This document shows, piece after piece, positions 9,034 to 18,115 of a stretch of DNA of 64,000 nt. The notes under the pieces were generated by a model. That model was not told the DNA's origin. It worked only from the letters and a program-made list of their open reading frames with translations, and did no database searches. Origin of the DNA: Candidatus Barnesiella excrementigallinarum (GTDB lineage: Bacteria; Bacteroidota; Bacteroidia; Bacteroidales; Barnesiellaceae). A program made the position numbers and the translations under genes. The DNA lies in contig DXFL01000029.1 in NCBI GenBank assembly GCA_019114445.1, positions 1 to 64,000 of the forward strand. Reading direction: 5' to 3'. Each line of letters begins with the position of its first letter. The first letter of the stretch is position 1.

Positions 9034-9667
9034 CTGAGCGGTTGTAATATTTACAGTATTCGCGTATGCCGCATTCCATACAGTTGGGCTTTCGAGCCAT
9101 ACACACATACCGGCCGTGCAAAATAAGCCAGTGGTGAGCAATAGGGAGCAGAGGACCCGGTATGTTTTTTACCAGTGTTTTTTCTGTTTCGAGCGGGGCC
9201 TTCGAGTTGTTGGTAAGCCCAATCCGGTTGGAAACTCTGAACACATGGGTATCGACCGCCATCGCCTCTTTGTTAAATACAACCGAGGCTATTACATTGG
9301 CTGTCTTTCGGCCCACTCCGGGGAGTTTTTGCAGTTCGTCGACATCAGATGGAACCTCTCCTTGAAACAATTCGATGAGGGTGCGGGCCATACCCGCCAA
9401 GTGTTTGGCTTTGTTGTTGGGATACGATACACTTTTGATGTACTCATAAATCTCTTCGGGCGTAGCGTTGGCCATAGCGTAGGGGGTGGGGTAGGCTTCG
9501 AAGAGAGCCGGCGTAATCATGTTTACCCGTTTGTCGGTACATTGAGCCGACAAAATAACGGCGACCAACAGTTGAAACGGGTCTTTATAGTGCAGTTCGG
9601 TTTCGGCAACCGGCCTGTTTTTTTGGAACCACGCTATTACTCCGGCATATCTCTCTTTGACAGTCAT
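9011..9667 (-). CDS. nth: Endonuclease III, DNA glycosylase/AP lyase
   Basis: 218 aa, full length. It removes oxidised pyrimidines in base excision repair and cleaves AP sites. The helix-hairpin-helix carries LPGVGRKTANVI, with the catalytic Lys inside, and the catalytic Asp is in AVDTHVFRV. The 4Fe-4S loop near the C-terminus has the exact Cys-X6-Cys-X2-Cys-X5-Cys spacing. It is the last gene of a pheS-crcB-nth run and starts 4 nt after the crcB stop. Confidence 0.96.
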   Translation of the reverse strand: MTVKERYAGVIAWFQKNRPVAETELHYKDPFQLLVAVILSAQCTDKRVNMITPALFEAYPTPYAMANATPEEIYEYIKSVSYPNNKAKHLAGMARTLIELFQGEVPSDVDELQKLPGVGRKTANVIASVVFNKEAMAVDTHVFRVSNRIGLTNNSKAPLETEKTLVKNIPGPLLPIAHHWLILHGRYVCMARKPNCMECGIREYCKYYNRSEKTKVGE

Positions 9668-9671
9668 GACA

Positions 9672-10067
9672 TTATGCTAATTTGAAGAGGGAAAGCATAT
9701 ATTTCGTTAAGAAAAATCCCAAAAATACGGCTAAAATACCGCTGAGGGTTGTTCCCACTGCGTAGGATAATGCACCTGTTATCTTACCCGCATTCAGTAG
9801 GTTCATCGTGTCGAGCGAAAAGGACGAGAAGGTGGTGAATCCACCCAGCAACCCGACGAAAACAAATGTCCTCGAATTGGGCGAAAGGTCGAATGTGTTG
9901 CACAAAGCCCATGCAATACCGATGAGGAACGATCCGGTTACGTTTACACATACGGTTCCCCACGGATAGTCCGGGGCATGACGTTGCATTCCCGATACTG
10001 CCATGTATCGTAATACCGAGCCTATGCCTCCACCCACAAAAATGTAAGCTATTTTTTCAATTCCCAT
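9672..10067 (-). CDS. crcB: Fluoride channel CrcB/Fluc
   Basis: 131 aa with four membrane helices, the usual subunit length of the dimeric fluoride exporter. GGGIGSVLRYMAV near the N-terminus and GLLGGFTTFSSFSLDT in the third helix region are family hallmarks; the Phe and Thr/Ser there line the fluoride path. No fluoride riboswitch precedes it: only 15 nt separate it from pheS, so its expression follows pheS. Confidence 0.95.
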   Translation of the reverse strand: MGIEKIAYIFVGGGIGSVLRYMAVSGMQRHAPDYPWGTVCVNVTGSFLIGIAWALCNTFDLSPNSRTFVFVGLLGGFTTFSSFSLDTMNLLNAGKITGALSYAVGTTLSGILAVFLGFFLTKYMLSLFKLA

Positions 10068-10082
10068 CGGAATGGCTATGGT

Positions 10083-11102
10083 TTAATGAGCCGATTCGAA
10101 CTCTTCGAGGAACCGGACGTCATTCTCGGAGAACATTCTCAAATCTTTTACCTTGTATTTCAAGTTTGTTACACGTTCGATTCCCATACCCAAAGCATAG
10201 CCGCTGTAAACCTTGCTGTCTATTCCGCAGGCTTCGAGAACATTGGGGTCGACCATTCCGCAACCCAATATCTCTACCCAACCGGTGTGTTTACAGAATG
10301 CGCAGCCTTTTCCGCCACAGATGTTGCACGAAATATCCATTTCGGCCGAAGGTTCGGTGAAGGGGAAATAGGAGGGGCGTAAACGTATTTGGGTTTCGTT
10401 GCCGAACATCTCTTTGGCAAAGTAGAGCAGAGCCTGTTTCAAATCGGCAAACGATACATTTTTGTCGATATAAAGGGCTTCTACTTGATGGAAAAAGCAG
10501 TGGGCCCGATAAGAGATGGCTTCGTTACGATATACACGTCCCGGGCAGATGATACGAATAGGCGGTTGGGCGTGCTCCATCGTGCGGGTTTGTACCGACG
10601 AGGTGTGGGTACGCAGCAAAATATCGGGCGAACGTTGTATAAAGAAGGTGTCCTGCATATCGCGGGCGGGGTGGTCTTCGGCAAAATTCAATGCCGAAAA
10701 TACGTGCCAGTCGTCCTCGATTTCGGGACCTTCGGCGATCGAAAAGCCCAAGCGTGCAAAAATGTCGCATATCTCGTTTTTGACCAAAGAAAGCGGGTGC
10801 CGCGAACCCATAGGAACGGGATATGAGGTACGGGTCAAGTCGATGTGTTGTTCGTCGCTTTGTTTCTCCTCAAATTCGCTTTTCAGTTGGTTTATTTTTT
10901 CGATGGCGCGCTCTTTCAGTTCGTTCAACTGTTTTCCCACCTCCCTTTTTTGTTCGGCAGCTACGGTTCTAAAATCGTTGAACAGTTGCGAAATTTCACC
11001 TTTTTTACTGAGGTATTTTATACGAATATTCTCTAAATCGTCTGATTTAGAAACTTTTAAAGACTCTATTTCTTCTCTGATACGTTGGATTTTTTCAATC
11101 AT
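10083..11102 (-). CDS. pheS: Phenylalanine-tRNA ligase alpha subunit
   Basis: 339 aa, the typical length. It forms the heterotetrameric PheRS with PheT, which is not in this window. An N-terminal coiled coil (about 1-85) binds tRNA. The class II catalytic core has motif 1 near GSRHPLS, motif 2 with FFHQVEALYID and motif 3 GMGIERVTNLKY. The start at 11102 (MIEKIQRIREE) is preferred over an ATG 30 nt upstream because a -7 box overlaps that position. First gene of the pheS-crcB-nth unit. Confidence 0.96.
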   Translation of the reverse strand: MIEKIQRIREEIESLKVSKSDDLENIRIKYLSKKGEISQLFNDFRTVAAEQKREVGKQLNELKERAIEKINQLKSEFEEKQSDEQHIDLTRTSYPVPMGSRHPLSLVKNEICDIFARLGFSIAEGPEIEDDWHVFSALNFAEDHPARDMQDTFFIQRSPDILLRTHTSSVQTRTMEHAQPPIRIICPGRVYRNEAISYRAHCFFHQVEALYIDKNVSFADLKQALLYFAKEMFGNETQIRLRPSYFPFTEPSAEMDISCNICGGKGCAFCKHTGWVEILGCGMVDPNVLEACGIDSKVYSGYALGMGIERVTNLKYKVKDLRMFSENDVRFLEEFESAH

Positions 11103-11129
11103 GCCGGTATATTTTCTATATTCGAATTG

Positions 11130-11137
11130 CAAATTTA
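11130..11137 (-). promoter_or_regulatory. -7 box of pheS
   Basis: The minus strand reads TAAATTTG (TAnnTTTG). It overlaps the alternative upstream start codon of pheS and so supports the shorter protein. An 8-bp inverted repeat (11168-11175 / 11180-11187) lies upstream, in the divergent region shared with tilS. Confidence 0.55.
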
Positions 11138-11233
11138 ATAATAATTGATTTTTTGCCGAGTGGATTTTCGAGAAATATTTTTCTCGATAAATAAAAAAGT
11201 GCGATTTCCCGGAGAAAAATGTTTCTTTATTGT

Positions 11234-11241
11234 TACTTTTG
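11234..11241 (+). promoter_or_regulatory. -7 box of tilS
   Basis: TACTTTTG matches TAnnTTTG. It lies downstream of an alternative start at 11230, so the coding start must be at 11269. Confidence 0.6.
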
Positions 11242-11268
11242 TTTCAAGATTTTAAGCAATTCCCCGGT

Positions 11269-12615
11269 ATGGCTGCCACCCCATTGGTACAACAGATAGA
11301 GCGATTTATTGAGAATGAACGACTTTTGGAGCGCTCACTCCCGGTTATCGTTGGCGTAAGCGGTGGTGCCGATTCGGTGGCGTTGCTTCACATTCTCAAT
11401 CGTTTGGGGTATTCGTGTATAGCGTGTCATTGCAACTTCAATTTGCGGGGCGACGAATCGTTGCGGGATTTCGAGTTTACCCGGCGGATAGCCGAAGAGT
11501 GGGGGATTCCTTTCGAAACCGTTTCGTTCGATACTCTCGATTATGCCCGAACGAACGGTTTGTCGGTGGAGATGGCTTGCCGCCGGTTGCGTTATGATTG
11601 GTTCGAAGAGCGGCGGAAAAAATATGGAGCGCAGGCCATTGCCGTGGCACACCATCGGGACGACAGTGCGGAGACTTTATTGCTCAATTTGATACGGGGC
11701 ACGGGCATTGCCGGACTTACCTCGATGCGGCCTCGAAACGGTTTTGTGGTCCGTCCGCTTTTGCCGGTGACCCGAAAAGATATAGAGGCATATTTATCGG
11801 GCGAGGGGTTGGATTATGTGGTCGATCACACCAATTTGGAGCCGGTTTATGTGCGGAATAAAATAAGGTTGCAGGTCTTGCCGTTGTTGCGTACGATTAA
11901 TCCTTCGGTCGATACGGCTATTTATTCTTCCATGCAGAATTTAAGAGAGGTGGATCGAGTGTACCGGGCTGCTATCGAGCAACAAAAAAAAGAGCTGTTG
12001 CGATATGAAGATAATTGTATACATATTCCCATTGTCGGGCTGTTGGCTTTGCCGTCGCCCAAAGCCTTTTTGTTCGAACTTTTGTCGCCGTGCGGTTTTG
12101 TGTCCGAGCAGATAGACGAGGTGTTATCGGCTTGCGACGGAATGTCGGGGAAGATGTTTTTGTCGCGAGAGTATCGATTGGTGAAAGACAGGGACATTTT
12201 AATATTGGGGCGGCAAGAGATGCTCCCCGAAGGGGATATTGTGGCCCGAATAGAGACGTGGCAGGAGTATGCCACATTGTTGCAGGGCCGGTTGTCGTAT
12301 CGTTGTGTAGATAATGTGAATTACAAACTTCCTCGCGACAAGTCGTATGCTTGCTTCGATTTGGACAAATTATCGTTGCCGCTGGTTGTCCGCCATTGGA
12401 AAGCAGGAGATCGCTTTGTACCTTTTGGTATGAAGGGCAGTCGTAAATTGAGCGACTATTTCAGCGACCGCAAATACTCTTTGATCGATAAATCCAATGC
12501 TTTGTTGTTATGTTCCGGCGATACGATTCTTTGGATTTTGGGTGAACGTGTAGCCGAGGGCTATCGGATAAACCCGGACACCCGGCGGATAGTAGAATTT
12601 AATTGTAAAAAATAG
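11269..12615 (+). CDS. tilS: tRNA(Ile)-lysidine synthase
   Basis: 448 aa. It converts C34 of the CAU-anticodon tRNA(Ile) to lysidine using ATP and lysine, which lets that tRNA read AUA. The PP-loop SGGADS is at residues 31-36, followed by the conserved NFNLRGDES and HHRDDSAETLLLNL. The C-terminal third contains the TilS C-terminal substrate-binding domain (about 370-445), with RHWKAGDRFVPFGMKG and KLSDYF. The start is set by the promoter box at 11234-11241. Divergent from pheS. Confidence 0.95.
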   Translation: MAATPLVQQIERFIENERLLERSLPVIVGVSGGADSVALLHILNRLGYSCIACHCNFNLRGDESLRDFEFTRRIAEEWGIPFETVSFDTLDYARTNGLSVEMACRRLRYDWFEERRKKYGAQAIAVAHHRDDSAETLLLNLIRGTGIAGLTSMRPRNGFVVRPLLPVTRKDIEAYLSGEGLDYVVDHTNLEPVYVRNKIRLQVLPLLRTINPSVDTAIYSSMQNLREVDRVYRAAIEQQKKELLRYEDNCIHIPIVGLLALPSPKAFLFELLSPCGFVSEQIDEVLSACDGMSGKMFLSREYRLVKDRDILILGRQEMLPEGDIVARIETWQEYATLLQGRLSYRCVDNVNYKLPRDKSYACFDLDKLSLPLVVRHWKAGDRFVPFGMKGSRKLSDYFSDRKYSLIDKSNALLLCSGDTILWILGERVAEGYRINPDTRRIVEFNCKK

Positions 12616-12667
12616 TTAAAATACAAACTTAATTTTACAATCGTTGTTTTGTTTGGTAAATCAGCCG

Positions 12668-12743
12668 TATATTTGTCCGGTGAATTGTGTAATGAACATT
12701 CCGTACACAATATAATTTCAAAAAAATCCAATCATTATATTTG
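12668..12743 (+). promoter_or_regulatory. Two candidate -7 boxes in the rho leader
   Basis: TATATTTG occurs twice, at 12668-12675 and 12736-12743, both matching TAnnTTTG. The first has TTTG elements upstream at 12648-12655. Between the second box and the rho ATG lies a short imperfect hairpin near 12760-12780. The 204-nt gap between tilS and rho would fit an autoregulated leader. Confidence 0.45.
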
Positions 12744-12819
12744 TTCTTTCGGCCGGTATGTATTTTCATACGGGTAGTTCAATAAATATAAGGTGTAAAA
12801 ATCATATTTATTTAAATTC

Positions 12820-14874
12820 ATGTATAATATTTTAGAATTAAGCGCTAAAACTCTTGACCAGTTGAAAGCGATAGCTACCGAAATGGGTATTCAGAAGATC
12901 GAAGGTACGGGACAAGAAGATCTCGTATATAAGATTCTCGATCAACAAGCTATCGACATGGCAAGTAAAGCTGCTGCAAATCCTCCTGCTCCTAAAAAAA
13001 GAGGCCCTAAACCTAAGAAAAGTAAAGAAAAACCGCTGGCCGATAAGTCCAAAGAGATAGAAAATAAAATACAAGAGGAGGCGAAGGCTCCTGAGGCGGT
13101 AGCCGAACCCGGAAATGTGAATGAACCGAAAAAACGGGGTCGGAAGAAAAAAAGCGAACCCACATCGGCCGATACGGTCGAACAGTCCGAAACGGCTGCC
13201 GAAAAGAAAGACCTCTCGACAATTATCGAGGAAACAGGGTTGGCTTCTCACCCCGCCTTGAAAGAACCGGTGGCCGAGTTGTTTGAGAATTTGATGGAAC
13301 CGTCGGTCGAGGCTTCCGAGAATACCCCGATGTCCGATAAGCCGGCTTCGATTCCTTCGCAAAATGCACAGGAACAACCTTCGAAACAACAACGCAAGCG
13401 TATTCAAAAAAAGGGGCTTCCTTCGGAGCTTATGAATGAAGCTCAAAATGCACAACAACCCAAGCCTGCCGCTCCTGTGGCCTCACAGTCTGTGAATCCC
13501 GACAATAAGCCGCAGGAAAATACGCCACAACAGGAGTCTCACCCGCAACAACAGGTATTGCCGCCTATGCCCACTTCGTCGTTGCAAACCTTTTTCCCGC
13601 ACAGCGAAAAACAACGTTTTGTTCCCCGCGGACAGCGTACATTTGTCCCCCAAAACAGAAATAACCAAAACAACAATACGGGAAACAACAACCAAAATCA
13701 AAACCAAAATTCTCCGGTACAGCCCGAACCTAAACAGGTCGAAAAAACCTACGATTTCGAGGGTATATTGACCGGGGTAGGCGTCTTGGAAATGATGCCC
13801 GATGGCTATGGATTCTTGCGCTCGTCGGATTATAACTATCTGACTTCGCCCGACGATGTATATGTGTCGCAATCGCAAATAAAACTTTTCGGGTTGAAAA
13901 CCGGCGACGTGGTCGAAGGTCCTATCCGTCCGCCCAGAGAGGGCGAAAAATATTTCCCGCTGGTAAAGGTGGAAAAGATAAACGGCCGTACTCCCGAATA
14001 TGTGCGTGACCGCGTACCGTTCGATCACTTGACCCCGCTTTTCCCCGATGAAAAATTCGATTTGACAAGCGGTAAGTATTGTAATTTGTCGACCCGGGTT
14101 GTCGATATGTTCTCGCCCATAGGTAAAGGTCAACGTGGTTTGATTGTGGCTCCCCCGAAAACCGGTAAGACGGTGTTGCTGAAAGATATAGCCAACGCCA
14201 TATCGGAAAATCACCCCGAAGTTTACATGATTATCCTCCTGATCGACGAACGTCCCGAGGAGGTTACGGATATGGCCCGCAGCGTGAAAGCCGAGGTAAT
14301 TTCCTCGACATTCGACGAGCCGGCCGAGCGTCACGTCAAAGTGGCCAGTATCGTGCTGGAAAAAGCCAAGCGCATGGTCGAATGCGGTCACGATGTAGTT
14401 ATCTTGCTCGACTCCATTACCCGCTTGGCGCGAGCTTATAATACGGTATCGCCGGCATCGGGTAAAGTGCTTTCGGGTGGTGTGGATGCCAACGCCTTGC
14501 ACAAACCCAAACGTTTCTTCGGTGCCGCCCGTAACATCGAGAACGGTGGTAGCCTTACCATTATTGCTACGGCGTTGACCGAAACAGGCTCGAAAATGGA
14601 CGAGGTTATCTTCGAAGAGTTCAAGGGAACCGGCAACATGGAGTTGCAACTCGATCGTAAACTCTCGAACAAACGTATCTTCCCGGCTGTCGATATTACT
14701 GCGTCGAGTACGCGTCGCGACGATTTGTTGTTACCCAAAGATACGCTCAACCGTATGTGGATATTGCGTCGCTACCTCTCCGATATGAATTCGATAGAGG
14801 CTATGGAATTTATGAGAGACCGTATGGAGCGGACTTCGTCGAACGAAGAGCTTTTGTTGTCGATGAACGATTGA
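12820..14874 (+). CDS. rho: Transcription termination factor Rho with long disordered insert
   Basis: 684 aa, against about 420 in E. coli. Residues 1-45 are the Rho N-terminal helical domain. Residues about 50-305 are a low-complexity insert, first Lys/Pro/Glu-rich with KKRGPKPKK- and KKRGRKKK-like blocks, then Gln/Asn/Pro-rich with [16 protein letters not shown]. From about 308 the RNA-binding cold-shock-like domain ([10 protein letters not shown]) and the hexameric ATPase follow: P loop APPKTGKT (about 444-451), Walker [17 protein letters not shown] and the Q/R-loop region. Such inserts are a known trait of Bacteroidota Rho; in Bacteroides thetaiotaomicron the disordered region has been reported to drive condensate formation. 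Confidence 0.97.
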   Translation: MYNILELSAKTLDQLKAIATEMGIQKIEGTGQEDLVYKILDQQAIDMASKAAANPPAPKKRGPKPKKSKEKPLADKSKEIENKIQEEAKAPEAVAEPGNVNEPKKRGRKKKSEPTSADTVEQSETAAEKKDLSTIIEETGLASHPALKEPVAELFENLMEPSVEASENTPMSDKPASIPSQNAQEQPSKQQRKRIQKKGLPSELMNEAQNAQQPKPAAPVASQSVNPDNKPQENTPQQESHPQQQVLPPMPTSSLQTFFPHSEKQRFVPRGQRTFVPQNRNNQNNNTGNNNQNQNQNSPVQPEPKQVEKTYDFEGILTGVGVLEMMPDGYGFLRSSDYNYLTSPDDVYVSQSQIKLFGLKTGDVVEGPIRPPREGEKYFPLVKVEKINGRTPEYVRDRVPFDHLTPLFPDEKFDLTSGKYCNLSTRVVDMFSPIGKGQRGLIVAPPKTGKTVLLKDIANAISENHPEVYMIILLIDERPEEVTDMARSVKAEVISSTFDEPAERHVKVASIVLEKAKRMVECGHDVVILLDSITRLARAYNTVSPASGKVLSGGVDANALHKPKRFFGAARNIENGGSLTIIATALTETGSKMDEVIFEEFKGTGNMELQLDRKLSNKRIFPAVDITASSTRRDDLLLPKDTLNRMWILRRYLSDMNSIEAMEFMRDRMERTSSNEELLLSMND

Positions 14875-14884
14875 TCGAATAAAC

Positions 14885-14962
14885 AGGCAAGAGGCTGTTG
14901 CGCAGAACGATTTGCCTCTTATCATACCGTCCCCGAAAGTGATTGCAGCTTTCGGGGACGGT
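14885..14962 (+). terminator. Terminator region of rho
   Basis: The main hairpin pairs 14926-14939 with 14949-14962, 14 bp without mismatch and a 9-nt loop. A second hairpin upstream can pair 14889-14895 with 14914-14920. The tail is only moderately T-rich. Confidence 0.8.
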
Positions 14963-15005
14963 GTGTTTAGGAACGATTTTTATCTATCGCTTCGGTAAAA
15001 AACTA

Positions 15006-15013
15006 TATCTTTG
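15006..15013 (+). promoter_or_regulatory. -7 box of ybaK
   Basis: TATCTTTG (TAnnTTTG), 20 nt before the ATG of the deacylase gene. Confidence 0.6.
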
Positions 15014-15033
15014 CCTCACTATTTAGTTGGACT

Positions 15034-15510
15034 ATGAAGATAAACAAAACCAATGCTGCCCGTTTGTTGGATCGGGCGAAGATAGGTTACGAATTAGTAC
15101 CTTATGAGGTAGACGAGAATAATTTGGCCGCAACTCATGTGGCCGAACAGCTTGGGGAGGATATTGCCCAAGTATTTAAGACATTGGTGTTGCGGGGCGA
15201 TAAGCACGGGATATTTGTTTGTGTGATTCCCGGCGACAAGGAGGTCGATTTGAAAAAGGCAGCCAAACTGTCGGGAAACAAGAGCGCCGAAATGATAGCC
15301 ATGAAAGAACTGCTGCCCACTACGGGGTATATTCGGGGCGGGTGTTCGCCCATAGGCATGAAAAAGAATTTCCCGGTTTATATTCAGGATAGTTGTTTGT
15401 TGCACGACTACATTTACATCAGTGCCGGGCAACGGGGATTGCAGATAAAGATTGCTCCGGCCGATCTCATCGGGTTTGTTTCGGCAGAGGTGGGCGATGT
15501 GGTAGATTAG
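15034..15510 (+). CDS. ybaK: Cys-tRNA(Pro)/Cys-tRNA(Cys) deacylase, YbaK/EbsC family
   Basis: 158 aa, a single INS-like editing domain. It hydrolyses Cys-tRNA(Pro) mischarged by ProRS. Family motifs visible are KTLVLRGDKHGIFVCVIPGD, the conserved Lys in DLKKAAKLSG, and GYIRGGCSPIGMKK, which forms part of the substrate pocket. It is monocistronic, with its own promoter box. It converges on the NUDIX gene, overlapping it by 4 nt at 15507-15510. Confidence 0.93.
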   Translation: MKINKTNAARLLDRAKIGYELVPYEVDENNLAATHVAEQLGEDIAQVFKTLVLRGDKHGIFVCVIPGDKEVDLKKAAKLSGNKSAEMIAMKELLPTTGYIRGGCSPIGMKKNFPVYIQDSCLLHDYIYISAGQRGLQIKIAPADLIGFVSAEVGDVVD

Positions 15511-16037
15511 TCGCCTTCCGGCGTTTGAAAGGCTTGGAGCAGCAGCGGTTCGAGCCTTGAAAATTCCTGTTCGAAATTGGGCGTAAAAATTCCTTTCCCC
15601 ATATTTTGATGTATTTCGGCAAAACTCCAATATCTGCCGGCGTCGATTTCGACGGGATCGATTGTTATGGCTCCATCGTATACGGTATAGAACGAGTGTA
15701 CCATTTCCCGTTCGCGAGCCGATTCGAATATGTAGGTCGAGGCATGAACCGGGACAAACGATGTGATACCCAATTCTTCGCGTACTTCGCGCGATAAGGC
15801 CTCTTCGACACTTTCACCGTAGTCCATGTGTCCGCCCACGGCTGTATCCCATTTGCCGGGTTGAATGTCTTTGTGCATCGACCGTTTTTGCAAGTACAAT
15901 TTCCCCTCCCGGTTGAGAATGTGCAGGTGCACGACGGGGTGGAGCAGCTTAGACCCGTTGTGGCACTCCTTGCGGGTAGCTTTTCCTATGGTTGTTCCTT
16001 GTTCGTCGATGAGCGGGAACCATTCTTCGTTACTCAT
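15507..16037 (-). CDS. NUDIX hydrolase
   Basis: 176 aa. The NUDIX box starts at GGHMDYGESVEEALSREVRE and continues ELGI, a full match to Gx5Ex7REUxEExGU. The N-terminal part (LIDEQGTTIGKATRKECHNG) resembles the YfcD and isopentenyl-diphosphate-isomerase-like branch, but the substrate is not known. The ATG at 16037 gives a normal family N-terminus and overlaps the topB 3' end by 8 nt, so translation is probably coupled to topB. Confidence 0.88.
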   Translation of the reverse strand: MSNEEWFPLIDEQGTTIGKATRKECHNGSKLLHPVVHLHILNREGKLYLQKRSMHKDIQPGKWDTAVGGHMDYGESVEEALSREVREELGITSFVPVHASTYIFESAREREMVHSFYTVYDGAITIDPVEIDAGRYWSFAEIHQNMGKGIFTPNFEQEFSRLEPLLLQAFQTPEGD

Positions 16038-18093
16038 GATTGGAATTTGTATTGGGGTTATACTCTTGAATGATTTTTCGCAGCGTATCGTTGTCGAACG
16101 GTTGTCCGTTTTCGCCAAACGGAAGCCGGAATGTACAGCCCTCTTTCCAACGACTGCAACCGTAGGCGGTTTTCCCCTGTATTACTTGTCCGGTACGACA
16201 TACCGGGCATACGAGCGGTTGTTCAGCGGCTTTGCCTTTGCCTCCGCTTTTTCTCTTTTGGGGTTTGGCGGTTTTGGGTGTAGATTTCGTTCCTTTTTGG
16301 GGAGCCTCGTCCGATGGTGTTGCGGCGGTTATTTTTCCCGAATTGTCGCTTAATACGTGCAGCACGATTTCGCTGACCATTTTTTTCAACTCTTCCAAAA
16401 AATCGGCCGCTTTGTATTCATTGCGTTCGATTTTTCGCAGTTTGTTTTCCCAGATACCGGTCAGTTCGGCCGACTTTAACAATTCGTCTCGAATGGTGGC
16501 AATAAGCTCTACGCCGGTTTGTGTGGCTACCAAATTTTTTTTATCCTTGCGGATATAGTGGCGTTTGAACAGTGTTTCGATAATAGCCGCCCGGGTCGAT
16601 GGCCGTCCGATCCCGTTCTCTTTGAGGGCGTCGCGCAACTCTTCGTCTTCGACCGATTTCCCGGCCGTTTCCATAGCTCGCAGCAAAGTCGCTTCGGTGT
16701 AAGGTTTGGGTGGTTGTGTCCATTTTTCGGCCAAAGCCGGCGAATGAGGTCCCGATTCGCCTTTGGTAAAAGCGGGCAGGGTATTCTCGTTGTCGTCGTT
16801 ATTTTCCTCTTTCCCGAATACAGTGCGCCACCCCGGCGATAAAATTTGTTTGCCGGTAGCCTTAAATTCTATCTCGTTTACTTCGCCCAGTACGACGGTG
16901 TTGGAGACTATACAGTCGGGATAAAACGCCGCGATAAACCGGCGTGCCACCAAGTCGTACACCTTTTGTTCGTCGGCTGTGAGGTTGACGGCCTTTACAT
17001 TGGTGGGGATTATGGCATGGTGGTCGGTCACCTTACTGTTGTCGAATACCTTTTTGCTTTTGGGTAATTTCCCGGAGCTTAAAGGGGCAGTCAGTACCGA
17101 ATAGGCCGTCAGTGCGGCCAAGATACCGGGCACTTTGGGATATATGTCGTCGCTCAGGTAGGTGGTATCGACACGAGGGTAGGTAGTTACCTTTTTCTCG
17201 TAGAGCGATTGAATGATTTTTAATGTGTTCTCGGCCGAGAAAGAGAACTTTTTGTTACACTCCACTTGTAGGCTGGTCAAGTCGAACAGTCTAGGCGGAG
17301 CCTCTTTTCCCTGCTTGATGGTAATGTCGGTAACGGTAAATGGGAATCCTTCTATTTTTTGGAGGAAATTAAGTCCCTCTTCTTCGGTTTGAAATTTTCC
17401 TTGTGTTACCGAGAAGGTGGTATCCCGGTAAACGGTTTTTAATTCCCAGTAAGGTTGTGGAACAAAATTCTCTATTTCGAGTTGCCGGTTGACAATCAAT
17501 GCCAACGTAGGGGTTTGCACCCTTCCGATGGAAAGTACTTGCCGGTCTTGCCCGTATTTGAGGGTATAGAGGCGGGTAGCGTTCATACCCAGCAGCCAGT
17601 CGCCAATAGCCCGCGATAACCCGGCAAAATAGAGCGAATCGAAGTCGGTTTGAGGTTTGAGGTTTTGGAATCCTTCCCGGATAGACTCTTCGGTCAACGA
17701 AGAGATCCAAAGGCGGTAAACGGGACATTTGCAGGCGGCTTTTTGCATGACCCACCGTTGAATGAGCTCCCCTTCTTGTCCGGCATCGCCGCAGTTGATT
17801 ACGGCCTCGGCCTTTGCCATGAGCGATTCGATAATTCCGAATTGTTTTTCTATCCCTTTGTCGGGAATTAGTTTAATCCCGAACCGGGGCGGAATCATCG
17901 GCAACGATCTCAACGTCCATTGTTTCCACAAATCGGTGTACTCGTGTGGCTCTTTCAGTGTACACAGGTGGCCGAAAGTCCAAGTTACTTGGTAGCCGTT
18001 ACCCTCGAAATAGCCTTCGTGGCGCGATTTTGCGCCTACAATATCGGCAATCTCTTTGGCTACGCTGGGTTTTTCGGCTATGCACACTTTCAT
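16030..18093 (-). CDS. topB: DNA topoisomerase III
   Basis: 687 aa, a type IA topoisomerase that decatenates DNA and resolves recombination or replication intermediates. The Toprim domain begins MKVCIAEKPSVAKEIADIVG. The active-site region is KKVTTYPRVDTTYLSDDI, with the catalytic Tyr in TYPRVD. A low-complexity Lys/Thr/Pro stretch (about 605-632) leads to a C-terminal zinc-finger-like segment, CPVCRTGQVIQG followed by GCSRWKEGC. It has a -7 box inside the end of the upstream gene and is followed by the overlapping NUDIX gene. Confidence 0.96.
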   Translation of the reverse strand: MKVCIAEKPSVAKEIADIVGAKSRHEGYFEGNGYQVTWTFGHLCTLKEPHEYTDLWKQWTLRSLPMIPPRFGIKLIPDKGIEKQFGIIESLMAKAEAVINCGDAGQEGELIQRWVMQKAACKCPVYRLWISSLTEESIREGFQNLKPQTDFDSLYFAGLSRAIGDWLLGMNATRLYTLKYGQDRQVLSIGRVQTPTLALIVNRQLEIENFVPQPYWELKTVYRDTTFSVTQGKFQTEEEGLNFLQKIEGFPFTVTDITIKQGKEAPPRLFDLTSLQVECNKKFSFSAENTLKIIQSLYEKKVTTYPRVDTTYLSDDIYPKVPGILAALTAYSVLTAPLSSGKLPKSKKVFDNSKVTDHHAIIPTNVKAVNLTADEQKVYDLVARRFIAAFYPDCIVSNTVVLGEVNEIEFKATGKQILSPGWRTVFGKEENNDDNENTLPAFTKGESGPHSPALAEKWTQPPKPYTEATLLRAMETAGKSVEDEELRDALKENGIGRPSTRAAIIETLFKRHYIRKDKKNLVATQTGVELIATIRDELLKSAELTGIWENKLRKIERNEYKAADFLEELKKMVSEIVLHVLSDNSGKITAATPSDEAPQKGTKSTPKTAKPQKRKSGGKGKAAEQPLVCPVCRTGQVIQGKTAYGCSRWKEGCTFRLPFGENGQPFDNDTLRKIIQEYNPNTNSNHE

Positions 18094-18115
18094 TACAGGT
18101 GGAACTTTCGGTTTT

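Noticed and set aside
9672-10082. Possible fluoride riboswitch before crcB
   Set aside because: Only 15 nt separate pheS and crcB; there is no space for the riboswitch fold.
13483-14649. 388-codon minus-strand frame
   Set aside because: Antisense to rho; no family features, and rho is unambiguous.
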